Under the pieces are notes generated by a model. That model did no database searches and was not told the DNA's origin. It saw only the letters and a program-made list of their open reading frames with translations. The translations under genes and the position numbers were made by a program. From Marisediminicola senii (GTDB lineage Bacteria > Actinomycetota > Actinomycetes > Actinomycetales > Microbacteriaceae): a DNA stretch of 58,006 nt. Positions 44,338 to 52,372 of this stretch are shown piece by piece. Every line of letters starts with the position of its first letter. The stretch's first letter is position 1. The stretch covers positions 1-58,006 of the forward strand of contig NZ_JAALGE010000014.1 of assembly GCF_011057645.1 (NCBI RefSeq), in the 5' to 3' direction.

Positions 44338-44790
44338 ATGTCGAAGCTCATCCTCACCCACGAGGTCACCGGCCTCGGTGCACCCGGCGACGTCGTCGAC
44401 GTCAAGAACGGTTACGCGCGCAACTTCCTGGTTCCCCAGGGCTTCGCCGTGACCTGGAGCCGCGGCGGCGAGAAGCAGATCGAACAGATCAAGGCTGCCC
44501 GCACCGCCCGCGAACACGCGACCATCGAAGAAGCCAAGGACCTCAAGGCCCGACTCGAGGCGACCACCGTGTCGCTGAGCGTCAAGGCCGGGGCCGGCGG
44601 ACGCCTCTTCGGTTCGGTCAAGGCGTCGGACATCGCCAACGCCGTTGCCGCACAGGGCATCGGTACGGTCGACCGTCGCAAGATCGAGATCACCAACGCC
44701 ATCAAGGCGACCGGTGAGCACGAGGCGTCCATCCGCCTTCGTGACGACCTCACCGCGACCATCACCCTGAAGGTCGTTGCAGCGAAGTAG
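44338..44790 (+). CDS. rplI: 50S ribosomal protein L9
   Basis: 150 residues. The N-terminal domain ([14 protein letters not shown], then Gly-Tyr-Ala-Arg-Asn-Phe-Leu-Val-Pro) is joined by a long charged helix to the C-terminal domain starting near Arg-Leu-Phe-Gly-Ser-Val. Standard length; last gene of the rpsF operon. Confidence 0.96.
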   Translation: MSKLILTHEVTGLGAPGDVVDVKNGYARNFLVPQGFAVTWSRGGEKQIEQIKAARTAREHATIEEAKDLKARLEATTVSLSVKAGAGGRLFGSVKASDIANAVAAQGIGTVDRRKIEITNAIKATGEHEASIRLRDDLTATITLKVVAAK

Positions 44791-45335
44791 CACGCTCCAC
44801 CGCAGTACAGCTCCATTGCAGTACAGCTCCACCGCAGTGCAGCAGCAGTGTCCAGCCAGCCGTCGTCACCTCGTTGTGGCGACCGTGACGGGGCACTGTG
44901 GAACATCACCAAAAGGCGATGTGTCGAGGAATCATTTTCTTGGCGCATCGCCTTTTTTGGTCGGGTGTGATACCGATTTATGCACAGTGCCACCTCCACA
45001 ATGCAAACCTTCAACGTCAACTTCAGACAAGTTTCTCCACACCCTCAGCGGCTGTACAAATACCTGATCAAAGTGGGTATTTATTTTCGAGGCACCGGGT
45101 TGTCCACAGTTGTTTCCACATGTTCCCCACACGGTTCCCGGCGATTCGCGCCGATAGTGCACAGGTTTATCCACAGGCATGATTTCGCCCTCTTGGCGCG
45201 TCGCACCCGGTCTTCCTAATGTGTGACGGCGCCTCTCATCCGGGGGGAACTCGGCATATCGGGGGACGGACCCGAATGTCCTTGGCGCGCGGTATCACTA
45301 GACCGCGGCATTACTAGACACAGAGGAGGTTCATC
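44791..45335. promoter_or_regulatory. rplI-dnaB intergenic region with DnaA boxes
   Basis: 545 bp without a gene. It starts with two exact copies of GCAGTACAGCT (44802-44812, 44818-44828), then a terminator. Next come TTATGCACA (44978-44986), TTGTCCACA (45100-45108) and a perfect TTATCCACA (45167-45175), plus GTTTCCACA (45112-45120). An AT-rich stretch lies at 45058-45090. The dnaB ribosome-binding site GAGGAGG precedes the GTG at 45336. DnaA binding upstream of the helicase gene is suggested but not shown. Confidence 0.65.
44908..44961 (+). terminator. Rho-independent terminator of the rpsF-rplI operon
   Basis: The left arm ACCAAAAGGCGATG (44908-44921) pairs with CATCGCCTTTTTTGGT (44946-44961), giving a long stem with a T-rich descending arm. 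It is 117 bp after the rplI stop. Confidence 0.85.
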
Positions 45336-46745
45336 GTGTCGATCACACATCTCGGACTCGCGGGTTCGGGCCACGGCGCGAACGGGTCGGGCCAGAAGTC
45401 CGATTCCCGTTCCGACCAGCAGCGTCATTCCGAGCGCACCCCACCCCACGACCTCCTCGCCGAGCAGAGCGCCATCGGCGGCATGCTGCTGAGCAAAGAC
45501 GCGGTCGCCGATGTCATCGAGTCCGCACGCGCCGTGGACTTCTACATGCCCCGCCACGAGCTCATCTTCGACGCGATCCTGTCGCTGTACTCCCACGGCG
45601 AGCCCACCGACGTGATCGCCGTCACCGACGAGCTCGTCAAGACCGGCGAACTCTCCCGGGCGGGTGGCGCCGACTACCTGCACACCCTCACCGGCATCGT
45701 GCCCACTGCGGCCAACGCCGGCTTCTACGCGTCGATCGTGGCCGAGAAGGCCGTGCTGCGCCGCCTCGTCGAGGCGGGTACGCGCATCGTGCAGATGGGC
45801 TACGCGAGCGAGGGCGAGGTCGTCGACCTCGTCAACAACGCCCAGGCCGAGATCTACGGCGTCACCGGCGGTGTCGAGGCAGAAGACTTCATTCCGCTCA
45901 CCATCGCCGTCGAGACGGCCATCGACGAGATCGAGGCAGCCAAGGGCCGCGACGGATCGATGACCGGCGTGCCCACCGGGTTCGCCGAGCTCGACGAGCT
46001 CACCAACGGCCTGCACGGCGGCCAGCTGATCATCATCGCGGCCCGCCCGGCACTCGGTAAGTCGACGCTGGCGCTCGACATCGCGCGCGGGGCATCCATC
46101 AAGCACGACATGCCGTCGATCTTCTTCTCCCTCGAGATGGGGCGCAGTGAGATCGCCATGCGCCTGCTGTCGGCGGAGTCGGCCGTTCCCCTGCAGAACA
46201 TGCGCAAGGGAACCGTCGACTCCCGCGACTGGACGACGATCGCCGCCACCCGCGGCCGCATCAACGACGCCCCCCTCTACATCGACGACAGCCCCAACAT
46301 GACCCTCGTCGAGATCCGCGCCAAGTGTCGCCGCCTCAAGCAGAAGGTCGGGCTCAAGATGGTCATCATCGACTACCTGCAGCTCATGACATCGGGCAAG
46401 CGCGTCGAGTCGCGCCAGCAGGAGGTCAGCGAGTTCTCCCGTGCCCTCAAGCTCATGGCGAAGGAGCTGCAGGTGCCGGTGATCGCCCTGTCGCAGCTGA
46501 ACCGTGGGCCCGAGCAGCGCACAGACAAGATGCCGGCCCTCTCCGACCTTCGCGAGTCGGGCTCGCTCGAGCAAGACGCAGACATGGTGATCCTGCTGCA
46601 CCGCGAGAGTGCGTACGAGAAGGAGAACCCCCGCGCCGGCGAGGCCGACCTCATCGTCGCCAAGCACCGCAACGGACCGACCCGCACAATCACCGTCGCT
46701 TTCCAGGGGCACTTCTCCCGGTTCACCGACATGGCGCCGGGGTAG
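45336..46745 (+). CDS. dnaB: Replicative DNA helicase DnaB
   Basis: 469 residues from GTG 45336 behind GAGGAGG. A polar head of about 30 residues precedes the N-terminal domain (Glu-Gln-Ser-Ala-Ile-Gly-Gly-Met-Leu-Leu). The RecA-fold helicase domain has Walker A Arg-Pro-Ala-Leu-Gly-Lys-Ser-Thr, then Phe-Phe-Ser-Leu-Glu-Met, Ile-Ile-Asp-Tyr-Leu-Gln-Leu, Ser-Gln-Leu-Asn-Arg and Asp-Leu-Arg-Glu-Ser-Gly. No intein is present, unlike some mycobacterial homologues. Loaded at oriC with DciA. Confidence 0.97.
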   Translation: MSITHLGLAGSGHGANGSGQKSDSRSDQQRHSERTPPHDLLAEQSAIGGMLLSKDAVADVIESARAVDFYMPRHELIFDAILSLYSHGEPTDVIAVTDELVKTGELSRAGGADYLHTLTGIVPTAANAGFYASIVAEKAVLRRLVEAGTRIVQMGYASEGEVVDLVNNAQAEIYGVTGGVEAEDFIPLTIAVETAIDEIEAAKGRDGSMTGVPTGFAELDELTNGLHGGQLIIIAARPALGKSTLALDIARGASIKHDMPSIFFSLEMGRSEIAMRLLSAESAVPLQNMRKGTVDSRDWTTIAATRGRINDAPLYIDDSPNMTLVEIRAKCRRLKQKVGLKMVIIDYLQLMTSGKRVESRQQEVSEFSRALKLMAKELQVPVIALSQLNRGPEQRTDKMPALSDLRESGSLEQDADMVILLHRESAYEKENPRAGEADLIVAKHRNGPTRTITVAFQGHFSRFTDMAPG

Positions 46746-46812
46746 CAACCGGCGGCGGGACAGCTACCGGAGGGGTAGCAACCGGCGGGGTAGCAGACGG
46801 CGGGGTGGCGAG
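46742..46812. repeat. Imperfect GTAGCAACCGGCGG repeats after dnaB
   Basis: GTAGCAACCGGCGG occurs at 46742-46755 and 46775-46788, with diverged copies between and after (GTAGCAGACGGCGG, GTGGCGAGCGGCG). The array begins at the dnaB stop codon. Confidence 0.75.
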
Positions 46813-46968
46813 CGGCGACGCTCAGCGCAGCGTGACGAGGCAGGCGTGCGGGTACGACGGCACAGGGTGTGCGGTATCCGCCGCCAGGGCGCAGGCGTTC
46901 GCCCGGGATCCGCCACCACGTGCCCGCGTACACTGGATGGGCCCCGCCACCAGAAAGAGGTCGACCCT

Positions 46969-47691
46969 GTGACCATCACTGCGGACGACCCAGCCCTGCG
47001 CGCCGCGTACTGGCCGCTTCCCGTGATCCGCGCCATTCCGGTCGCCGTGCTCGCGATCGTCATCACCTTCTCGGCAGACCATTCCGCCGCATTCGGACTC
47101 ACCGCCTTCGGCGTCTTCGGCCTGGTGTGCGGAGCCGCCATCGCCGTTCTCGCGTGGCTCCGCCTGCGGTCCACCGGGGTGCGACCGTACATCGTGGCGC
47201 AGGGCGTGGTGACCGTGCTGATGGGCGCCCTCGCTCTGGTGATCGCCGACTCCGTCGCGGGCCTGTTCCTGGTCGTCACCGTGTGGGCTGCGCTCAGCGG
47301 GGCCCTCGAGGCGTACAGCGGGTTGCGCACGCGGCGTCGGCACGCCGCATCCACCAGGCAGCCAGCCACCGCGCAGGCAGCCACCGCACAGCAAGCCAGC
47401 GGCCCCGCATCCACCTCGCACCCGGCATCGACCGACTGGCTCACCGTCGGCGTGATCACCATGCTGATGGCCCTGGTCATGGTGCTGATTCCGCCGGACT
47501 TCGCGCAGCGCTTCGTCGGACCTGATGACGTGCCGAGGGTGCTCGACGCCTCGGTCATCGCGGTCGGGTTGCTCGGAGCCTACGCTGCGATCATTGCCGT
47601 ATACCTCCTCATCGTCGGCTTCTCGGCGAAGTGGGGCCCGCAGGATTCTGCCGCCCCCTCACGCACCACTGCGAAAGGCAATACCCCGTGA
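46969..47691 (+). CDS. Six-helix integral membrane protein (DUF308/HdeD-like layout)
   Basis: 240 residues from GTG 46969, with an AAGAGG about 10 nt upstream. Six hydrophobic helices in two groups of about four and two are separated by a low-complexity Ala/Thr/Gln/Ser loop near 125-150. The layout resembles HdeD/DUF308-type proteins; similar actinobacterial genes are often mislabelled acyl-CoA synthetase. No catalytic motif is visible. The stop overlaps the next gene (GTGA). Confidence 0.7.
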   Translation: MTITADDPALRAAYWPLPVIRAIPVAVLAIVITFSADHSAAFGLTAFGVFGLVCGAAIAVLAWLRLRSTGVRPYIVAQGVVTVLMGALALVIADSVAGLFLVVTVWAALSGALEAYSGLRTRRRHAASTRQPATAQAATAQQASGPASTSHPASTDWLTVGVITMLMALVMVLIPPDFAQRFVGPDDVPRVLDASVIAVGLLGAYAAIIAVYLLIVGFSAKWGPQDSAAPSRTTAKGNTP

Positions 47692-47933
47692 CAACCCCCA
47701 GCCTTCGCGACCGGTTCCGCCCCCTCGAGTTACTGGTGCTCGCCGGCGTGTTCGCCGTCTTCGTCGGCCTGATCGTGCTCATGTCGACCCGGGAATTCAT
47801 CCTGACGCTCGTCTTCACCGGCGTCGTGTTCATCGTGTCGCTGGTGATCCTCGCGATGCTGGCGCTCGCCGCGAAGCCGACCGGTGACGAGCGCGACGAC
47901 CTCGACGAGCAGGACCGCGCGTCAGGGCACTGA
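47688..47933 (+). CDS. Small two-helix membrane protein
   Basis: 81 residues from GTG 47688, overlapping the previous stop by four bases, so the two are translationally coupled. It has two transmembrane helices (about 14-32 and 37-62) and an acidic tail rich in Asp and Glu. No family was recognised. It is probably a partner of the upstream membrane protein. Confidence 0.68.
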   Translation: MTTPSLRDRFRPLELLVLAGVFAVFVGLIVLMSTREFILTLVFTGVVFIVSLVILAMLALAAKPTGDERDDLDEQDRASGH

Positions 47934-47977
47934 GCCCGTCGGCCCACTGAGCCGTCGCCGCGGCACTGAGCCCGTAG
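47928..47977. repeat. GCACTGAGCCCGT repeats
   Basis: GCACTGAGCCCGTCG (47928-47942), a diverged CCACTGAGCCGTCG (about 47944-47957) and GCACTGAGCCCGTAG (47963-47977) follow or overlap the stop of the small membrane protein gene. Their complement resembles the GGCTCAGTG repeats at 41.7 and 51.8 kb. Confidence 0.7.
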
Positions 47978-48033
47978 CCGCGGCATCCATCGGGCCTCTG
48001 CCCTAGGTAAACCCCCGCTTGCCGAACCCGGCG

Positions 48034-49413
48034 CTACAGCAGCTGATCGACCAATTCGTCGGCGAGCCCGACGTAGCCCGCGGGCGTGAGGGCGGCGAGG
48101 CGTGCCTTGGCGTCGTCGCCGATGTCGAGTCCGTTCACGAACTCGGCCAGCTCGTCGGGCCCGACGCGACGACCGCGGGTGAGCTCCTTGAGCATCGCGT
48201 ATGGGTCGGCGATCGACGAGCGCCCCGCGGTGATCTCGGCGCGGATGACCGTCTGGATGGCTTCGCCGAGGATCTCCCAGTTGGCGTCGAGGTCTGCGGC
48301 GAGGCGGTCGCCGTTGACCGCGATCTCGTCGAGGCCGCGGCGAAGGTTGTCGAGCGCGAGCAGGGAGTGGCCGAGGGCGACGCCGATGTTGCGCTGCGTC
48401 GTCGAGTCGGTGAGGTCGCGCTGCAGGCGCGAGGTGACGAGTGTCGCGGCCAGCGAGTCGAGCAGCGCCGACGACAGCTCGAGGTTCGCTTCGGCGTTCT
48501 CGAACCGGATCGGGTTGATCTTGTGCGGCATCGTCGACGAACCGGTGGCCCCGGCCTGCGGGATCTGCGTGAAGTAGCCGAGCGAGATGTAGGTCCAGGC
48601 GTCGGTCGCGAAGTTGTGCAGCACGCGGTTGGCGTGGCTCACCGCCTGGTAGAGCTCCGCCTGCCAGTCGTGCGATTCGATCTGGGTGGTGAGCGGGTTC
48701 CACTCCAGGCCGAGGCCGGTCACGAACTCGCGAGAGAGGGCCGGCCAGTCCTGTGCGGGGTCGGCGGCGACGTGCGCCGCGAAGGTACCCGTGGCGCCGC
48801 TGAACTTGCCCAGGTACTGCGTGGAGTCGATGCGCGTCGCGATCCGGCGCAGGCGGTGCACGAACACTGCAAACTCCTTGCCGACCGTGGTCGGCGTCGC
48901 CGGCTGCCCGTGGGTGTGCGCGAGCATCGCGTCGGCGCGGTGGGTGACGGCGCGCGTCGCGAGGGCGTCGATGACGGCCGTCAGGGCGGGCTGCCACACC
49001 TCGCGCATGGCCTGCGCGATGGTCAGCGCGTACGCGAGGTTGTTGATGTCTTCGCTCGTGCACGCGAAGTGGGTGAGCTCGGCGACATCCCCGAGTCCGA
49101 GCGTCTCGAGGTGGGCTCGCATGTAGTACTCGACGGCCTTGACATCGTGGCGGGTGGTCGCTTCGAGCGTGCCCAGTTCGTCGATGGCCCGCTGGTCGAA
49201 GTCGGTGACCAGCGCGCGCAGCGCGGTCTTCTGAGCGTCGTCGAGCGACCGTGACCCGAACAGTTCGCGGTCGGTCAGGAACACCAGCCACTCGACCTCG
49301 ATGTGCACGCGCGCGCGGTTGAGGCCCGCTTCGGAGAGGTATTCGCCGAGCCCGGAGACCGCGGCGCGGTAGCGGCCGTCGAGGGGGCTGAGCGGTTGGG
49401 TGGGCAGTGTCAT
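48034..49413 (-). CDS. purB: Adenylosuccinate lyase
   Basis: 459 residues, the longer E. coli-like subtype starting Leu-Ser-Pro-Leu-Asp-Gly-Arg-Tyr. Superfamily signatures: Thr-Ser-Glu-Asp-Ile-Asn-Asn, Thr-His-Gly-Gln-Pro-Ala-Thr-Pro-Thr-Thr, and the mobile loop Gly-Ser-Ser-Thr-Met-Pro-His-Lys-Ile-Asn-Pro with the catalytic Ser. It acts twice in purine synthesis, releasing fumarate from SAICAR and adenylosuccinate. The start overlaps the stop of the phosphatase gene upstream. Confidence 0.96.
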   Translation of the reverse strand: MTLPTQPLSPLDGRYRAAVSGLGEYLSEAGLNRARVHIEVEWLVFLTDRELFGSRSLDDAQKTALRALVTDFDQRAIDELGTLEATTRHDVKAVEYYMRAHLETLGLGDVAELTHFACTSEDINNLAYALTIAQAMREVWQPALTAVIDALATRAVTHRADAMLAHTHGQPATPTTVGKEFAVFVHRLRRIATRIDSTQYLGKFSGATGTFAAHVAADPAQDWPALSREFVTGLGLEWNPLTTQIESHDWQAELYQAVSHANRVLHNFATDAWTYISLGYFTQIPQAGATGSSTMPHKINPIRFENAEANLELSSALLDSLAATLVTSRLQRDLTDSTTQRNIGVALGHSLLALDNLRRGLDEIAVNGDRLAADLDANWEILGEAIQTVIRAEITAGRSSIADPYAMLKELTRGRRVGPDELAEFVNGLDIGDDAKARLAALTPAGYVGLADELVDQLL

Positions 49414-49934
49414 GTGGCTCCCAGCCGGATGCCCGGCTTGATTTGGCTGAACAGGGCGGCACTCGCGCGTTCGATGGAATTGAGCACGGTGTCGAAGAAT
49501 GCGGAGTCGGAGTAGTAGGGGTCAGGCACGTCGACCTGGTCGGCCTGCTCGTGGTCGAAGCTGAGGAACAGGGCGACCTTGCCGCGGTCGGCATCCGATG
49601 CGGCCCACGACTTGATGATGCGCTCCTGGCTGCGGTCGAACACCACGACGAGATCGAGTTTAGCGAACCACTGCGGATCGAACTGGCGGGCGCGGTGGGC
49701 AGTGCCGTCGTATCCGCGGGCCTCGAGCGCCGCGACGGTGCGCGCGTCGGAATTCTCCCCGACGTGCCAGTCGCCGGTTCCCGCCGACTCGACCGAGATC
49801 GACTTCTCGTACCCGTGCTTCTTCACCAGGTCGCGAAAGACGACTTCTGCCATCGGGGACCGGCAGATATTGCCGGTGCAGACGAAGCAGATTCGAAACA
49901 ACGCCTCTTCTTTGAGGGTGGGGTCGAAGCTCAT
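49410..49934 (-). CDS. Low-molecular-weight protein-tyrosine phosphatase
   Basis: 174 residues from ATG 49934. The P-loop Val-Cys-Thr-Gly-Asn-Ile-Cys-Arg-Ser-Pro lies near residues 18-27, and the general-acid motif Asp-Val-Pro-Asp-Pro-Tyr-Tyr near 138. Both active-site Cys and Arg are present. In actinobacteria such enzymes (PtpA type) act on tyrosine-phosphorylated proteins. Coupled to purB by an ATGA overlap. Confidence 0.92.
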   Translation of the reverse strand: MSFDPTLKEEALFRICFVCTGNICRSPMAEVVFRDLVKKHGYEKSISVESAGTGDWHVGENSDARTVAALEARGYDGTAHRARQFDPQWFAKLDLVVVFDRSQERIIKSWAASDADRGKVALFLSFDHEQADQVDVPDPYYSDSAFFDTVLNSIERASAALFSQIKPGIRLGAT

Positions 49935-50063
49935 GGACCCATTGTGCACCCCACCGGCGAGGCACCATCGCGGGTATCCCTCCCCGTCGACCGCCCGCAA
50001 CCGTCGTGCACCGCGTCGTTCACGCTCGCGTCACGGGGGCCGGTTCGGGGCCAGCATTCGGGC

Positions 50064-50408
50064 ATGGAAGCCCTGCCTGACCCCGCCCTGCGTACCACTG
50101 CCGCACTGGGTGCGGCGGCCGAACCCGCCGTCGCCCTGCCTGCCGCGCCCGACCCCGCCGCTCTGCTGCTGCTCGCGGCCCTCCGCTCGCAGGCTGCGCA
50201 CCTCGGCGCGGTGCAGTCGCGCCTCGCCGAGGTCGAGCCCCCGGTCGCCGCGACGGGTGGGCTCGACTGGCGGGGTCCCGCGAGAATGCTCTTCGACCTC
50301 GGCATCCTCGACCTGCGGCGGGTGATGGCCGGTGCCCGTATTGCGGTGGATGACGCGGCGGCCACCACCGCGCAGGCCGTCGACACCGTGGCTGCCCGTG
50401 TCCGATGA
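50064..50408 (+). CDS. Small Ala-rich helical protein, partner of the downstream hydrolase
   Basis: 114 residues from ATG 50064. It is Ala-rich and predicted helical, with a single Trp-Arg-Gly in mid-protein and an Asp-Asp-Ala-Ala-Ala-Thr-Thr helix at the end. Size and helicity recall WXG100-like or chaperone-like proteins that precede secreted effectors, but no clear WxG motif is seen. The stop overlaps the hydrolase gene by 11 nt, implying coupled expression. Confidence 0.6.
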   Translation: MEALPDPALRTTAALGAAAEPAVALPAAPDPAALLLLAALRSQAAHLGAVQSRLAEVEPPVAATGGLDWRGPARMLFDLGILDLRRVMAGARIAVDDAAATTAQAVDTVAARVR

Positions 50409-51837
50409 GCTGGTCATCGGAGGCGGCGGGGTCGTCGGCGTCGGCACGGCGAGCCTTTACGAATACGCCACGTCGATCGAGACGGCGGGCGAGCTCATGG
50501 GCGAGTGCGCGGTGCGGCTCGCCTCGGCGAACGATCGGACGGCGCCGGGGATGCTGCGGGCCGGCGACGCCCCGTTGAGCGCCGTGCGCGCGGAGCGGGC
50601 GATCGACGACGCCGTGACCCAGTTGACCGCGGCCGCGGAACGCTGTGCGATCCTCGCCTCCGCGGTGCGGGCGAGCGCAGACCGCTACGGGATCACGGAG
50701 GCATCTGCCGCCAGGCTCAGCCAGCTGCTCGCCGCCGACATCGGACTGGGGCTGGGGTATTTCGGCTCCACCATCGGGGTGCTGATGCTTCCGGGGTTCG
50801 CTGCGACCGTCACGGGCGGGGTGGTGGCCGGCCTGCTCCTCAGCCGGATCATTCCCGACCGACACCTGCGGTCCATGCGCGAGGCCATCGGCGAGAACGG
50901 CACGCGGGTGGCGAGGGCGCTACTCAGCGATTCCCGCGTGGTCGACCTGCTGAGGGTCGGCGTCTCGAGTGCCGATGACGTGGGTGCCGGGCTCCTCCGC
51001 ACGCCGCAGCCCGTCGCGCGGGCCACGGGCGATGAGGGCCTCGGGTTGGTGGGCCTCGACACCGCGGCGTCGGCGGTGGTCGCCGCGGGCAGTTCGGTCG
51101 GCCTGCTGAGGGAGACCGGCCTCCTCAGGCCGGTCATCAGCGGCGCCCCGACGACCAGGGCCGAGGGTTTCGCCGACCGGGCCGACCGCGTTCCCCACGC
51201 GGCCGCGCAGGTGCGGGTCGACCGCTACGTGCGCCCAGGCAGGCCAGACCGGTTCGAGGTCTACCTCGGCGGAACCATCGACCCGTCGCCCTCGGCCACC
51301 GACCAGCCGTGGGACATGACCAGCAACGTGGTGTCGATCGCGGGAGGCGACGCCGGGTCGTACCGCGCTGTGAAGGAGGCGATGGAGATCGCCGGGGTGG
51401 TGGAGGGCTCTGAGATCCAGCTCACCGGCTACTCCCAGGGCGGGCTCCTCGCGGCGAACCTCGCCGCATCGGGGGATTACGACGTCAAGGGCATCTACAC
51501 CCTCGGGGCGCCCGCGGGCCACGTGCAGGTTCCCGCCGAGGTGCCCTGGGTCGCCGTGGAGCACACCGAAGACCTTGTCCCCGCGCTCGGCGGCCGCTGG
51601 TCGAGCGACGACGCCATCGTCGTGCGCAGGGAGGCGCTGCCGGAGGTGCTCGACGACGGCGGGCCGATGCTCCTCGCACACCAACTGACCCGCTACCAGG
51701 AGACCGCAGCCCTGATCGACGGGGTCACCGAGGCCAGGGTCGGCGCGGCGAAGGAGGCCTTCACGAGCTTCGGCGCCGATGCGGAGAGTGTCGAGACGAC
51801 CTGGTTCGAGTCACAGCGCTCGCCGTGGGTCGGGTGA
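50398..51837 (+). CDS. Helical-domain serine hydrolase (cutinase/PE-PPE-like), putative secreted or surface enzyme
   Basis: 479 residues from GTG 50398. Residues about 20-105 form a helical, WXG100-like region, 115-155 a Gly/Leu-rich hydrophobic hairpin, and 270-460 an alpha/beta-hydrolase domain. The likely triad is Ser346 in Gly-Tyr-Ser-Gln-Gly-Gly, Asp392 in Glu-Asp-Leu-Val-Pro and His428 in Ala-His-Gln-Leu. The GYSQGG elbow is characteristic of cutinase and PE-PPE-domain esterases. No signal peptide is seen, so export would need a type VII or other route, and no ESX genes are in this window. Confidence 0.7.
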   Translation: MSDELVIGGGGVVGVGTASLYEYATSIETAGELMGECAVRLASANDRTAPGMLRAGDAPLSAVRAERAIDDAVTQLTAAAERCAILASAVRASADRYGITEASAARLSQLLAADIGLGLGYFGSTIGVLMLPGFAATVTGGVVAGLLLSRIIPDRHLRSMREAIGENGTRVARALLSDSRVVDLLRVGVSSADDVGAGLLRTPQPVARATGDEGLGLVGLDTAASAVVAAGSSVGLLRETGLLRPVISGAPTTRAEGFADRADRVPHAAAQVRVDRYVRPGRPDRFEVYLGGTIDPSPSATDQPWDMTSNVVSIAGGDAGSYRAVKEAMEIAGVVEGSEIQLTGYSQGGLLAANLAASGDYDVKGIYTLGAPAGHVQVPAEVPWVAVEHTEDLVPALGGRWSSDDAIVVRREALPEVLDDGGPMLLAHQLTRYQETAALIDGVTEARVGAAKEAFTSFGADAESVETTWFESQRSPWVG

Positions 51838-51885
51838 CTCAGTGCCCGTCGGGCAAACTCAGCGCGGGTCGGGCTCCTCAGCGCC
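51838..51885. repeat. CTCAGYGCSSGTCGG repeats after the hydrolase gene
   Basis: Three imperfect copies about 20 bp apart run from the hydrolase stop into the end of the opposing holin-like gene. CTCAGCGCGGGTCGG at 51859-51873 differs by one base from CTCAGTGCGGGTCGG at 41708-41722, so the unit is shared between loci. Confidence 0.75.
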
Positions 51886-52282
51886 GGTCGTCCCTGCCGA
51901 CGATCGGGCGCAGCACGATCCCGATGAGCCAGCTCAGCAGGCCGAGCACGACGGCGCCGAGCACGCCCCACCAGAATCCGTCGACTTCGAGCCCGAAGCC
52001 GAGAAGCGAGGTGATCCAGGCCACCAGCAGGAGGAGGAGCGCATTCACGACCAGAGCTATCAGCCCCAGGGTGAGGAGGTAGAGGGGGAACGCGACGATG
52101 CGGATGGCATTGCCCACGAATCCGTTGACGAGGCCGAACACGAGAGCGACGAGCAGGTACGTGAGCACCGTCGCCAGGGTGTCGTCCGGCTCGTAGGGAA
52201 CGACGGTCACGCCGGCGACGATCAGGGTAGTCAGCCAGAGCGCAACGGCGTTGATGACCAGTCGGATGAGGAATCGTGTCAT
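51878..52282 (-). CDS. Phage holin superfamily IV-like four-helix membrane protein
   Basis: 134 residues from ATG 52282. Four transmembrane helices and short loops match the YvlD/actinobacterial 'phage holin family' proteins, including Gly-Leu-Val-Asn-Gly-Phe and Phe-Pro-Leu-Tyr-Leu-Leu-Thr-Leu-Gly motifs. Despite the name, these are chromosomal membrane proteins of unknown role. No phage genes are nearby. Confidence 0.88.
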   Translation of the reverse strand: MTRFLIRLVINAVALWLTTLIVAGVTVVPYEPDDTLATVLTYLLVALVFGLVNGFVGNAIRIVAFPLYLLTLGLIALVVNALLLLLVAWITSLLGFGLEVDGFWWGVLGAVVLGLLSWLIGIVLRPIVGRDDRR

Positions 52283-52372
52283 TGACCCATGATGCCCGGG
52301 GCGCACAACCGCTGCAATGCGACCGACGTCGCACCCGGCTGGCCCGGAACACCGCGACCGTAGAATGAGCGG

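Noticed and set aside
51878-52282. Holin-like protein as evidence of a prophage
   Set aside because: The family is a common chromosomal membrane protein in actinobacteria, and no endolysin, capsid, terminase or integrase genes are adjacent.
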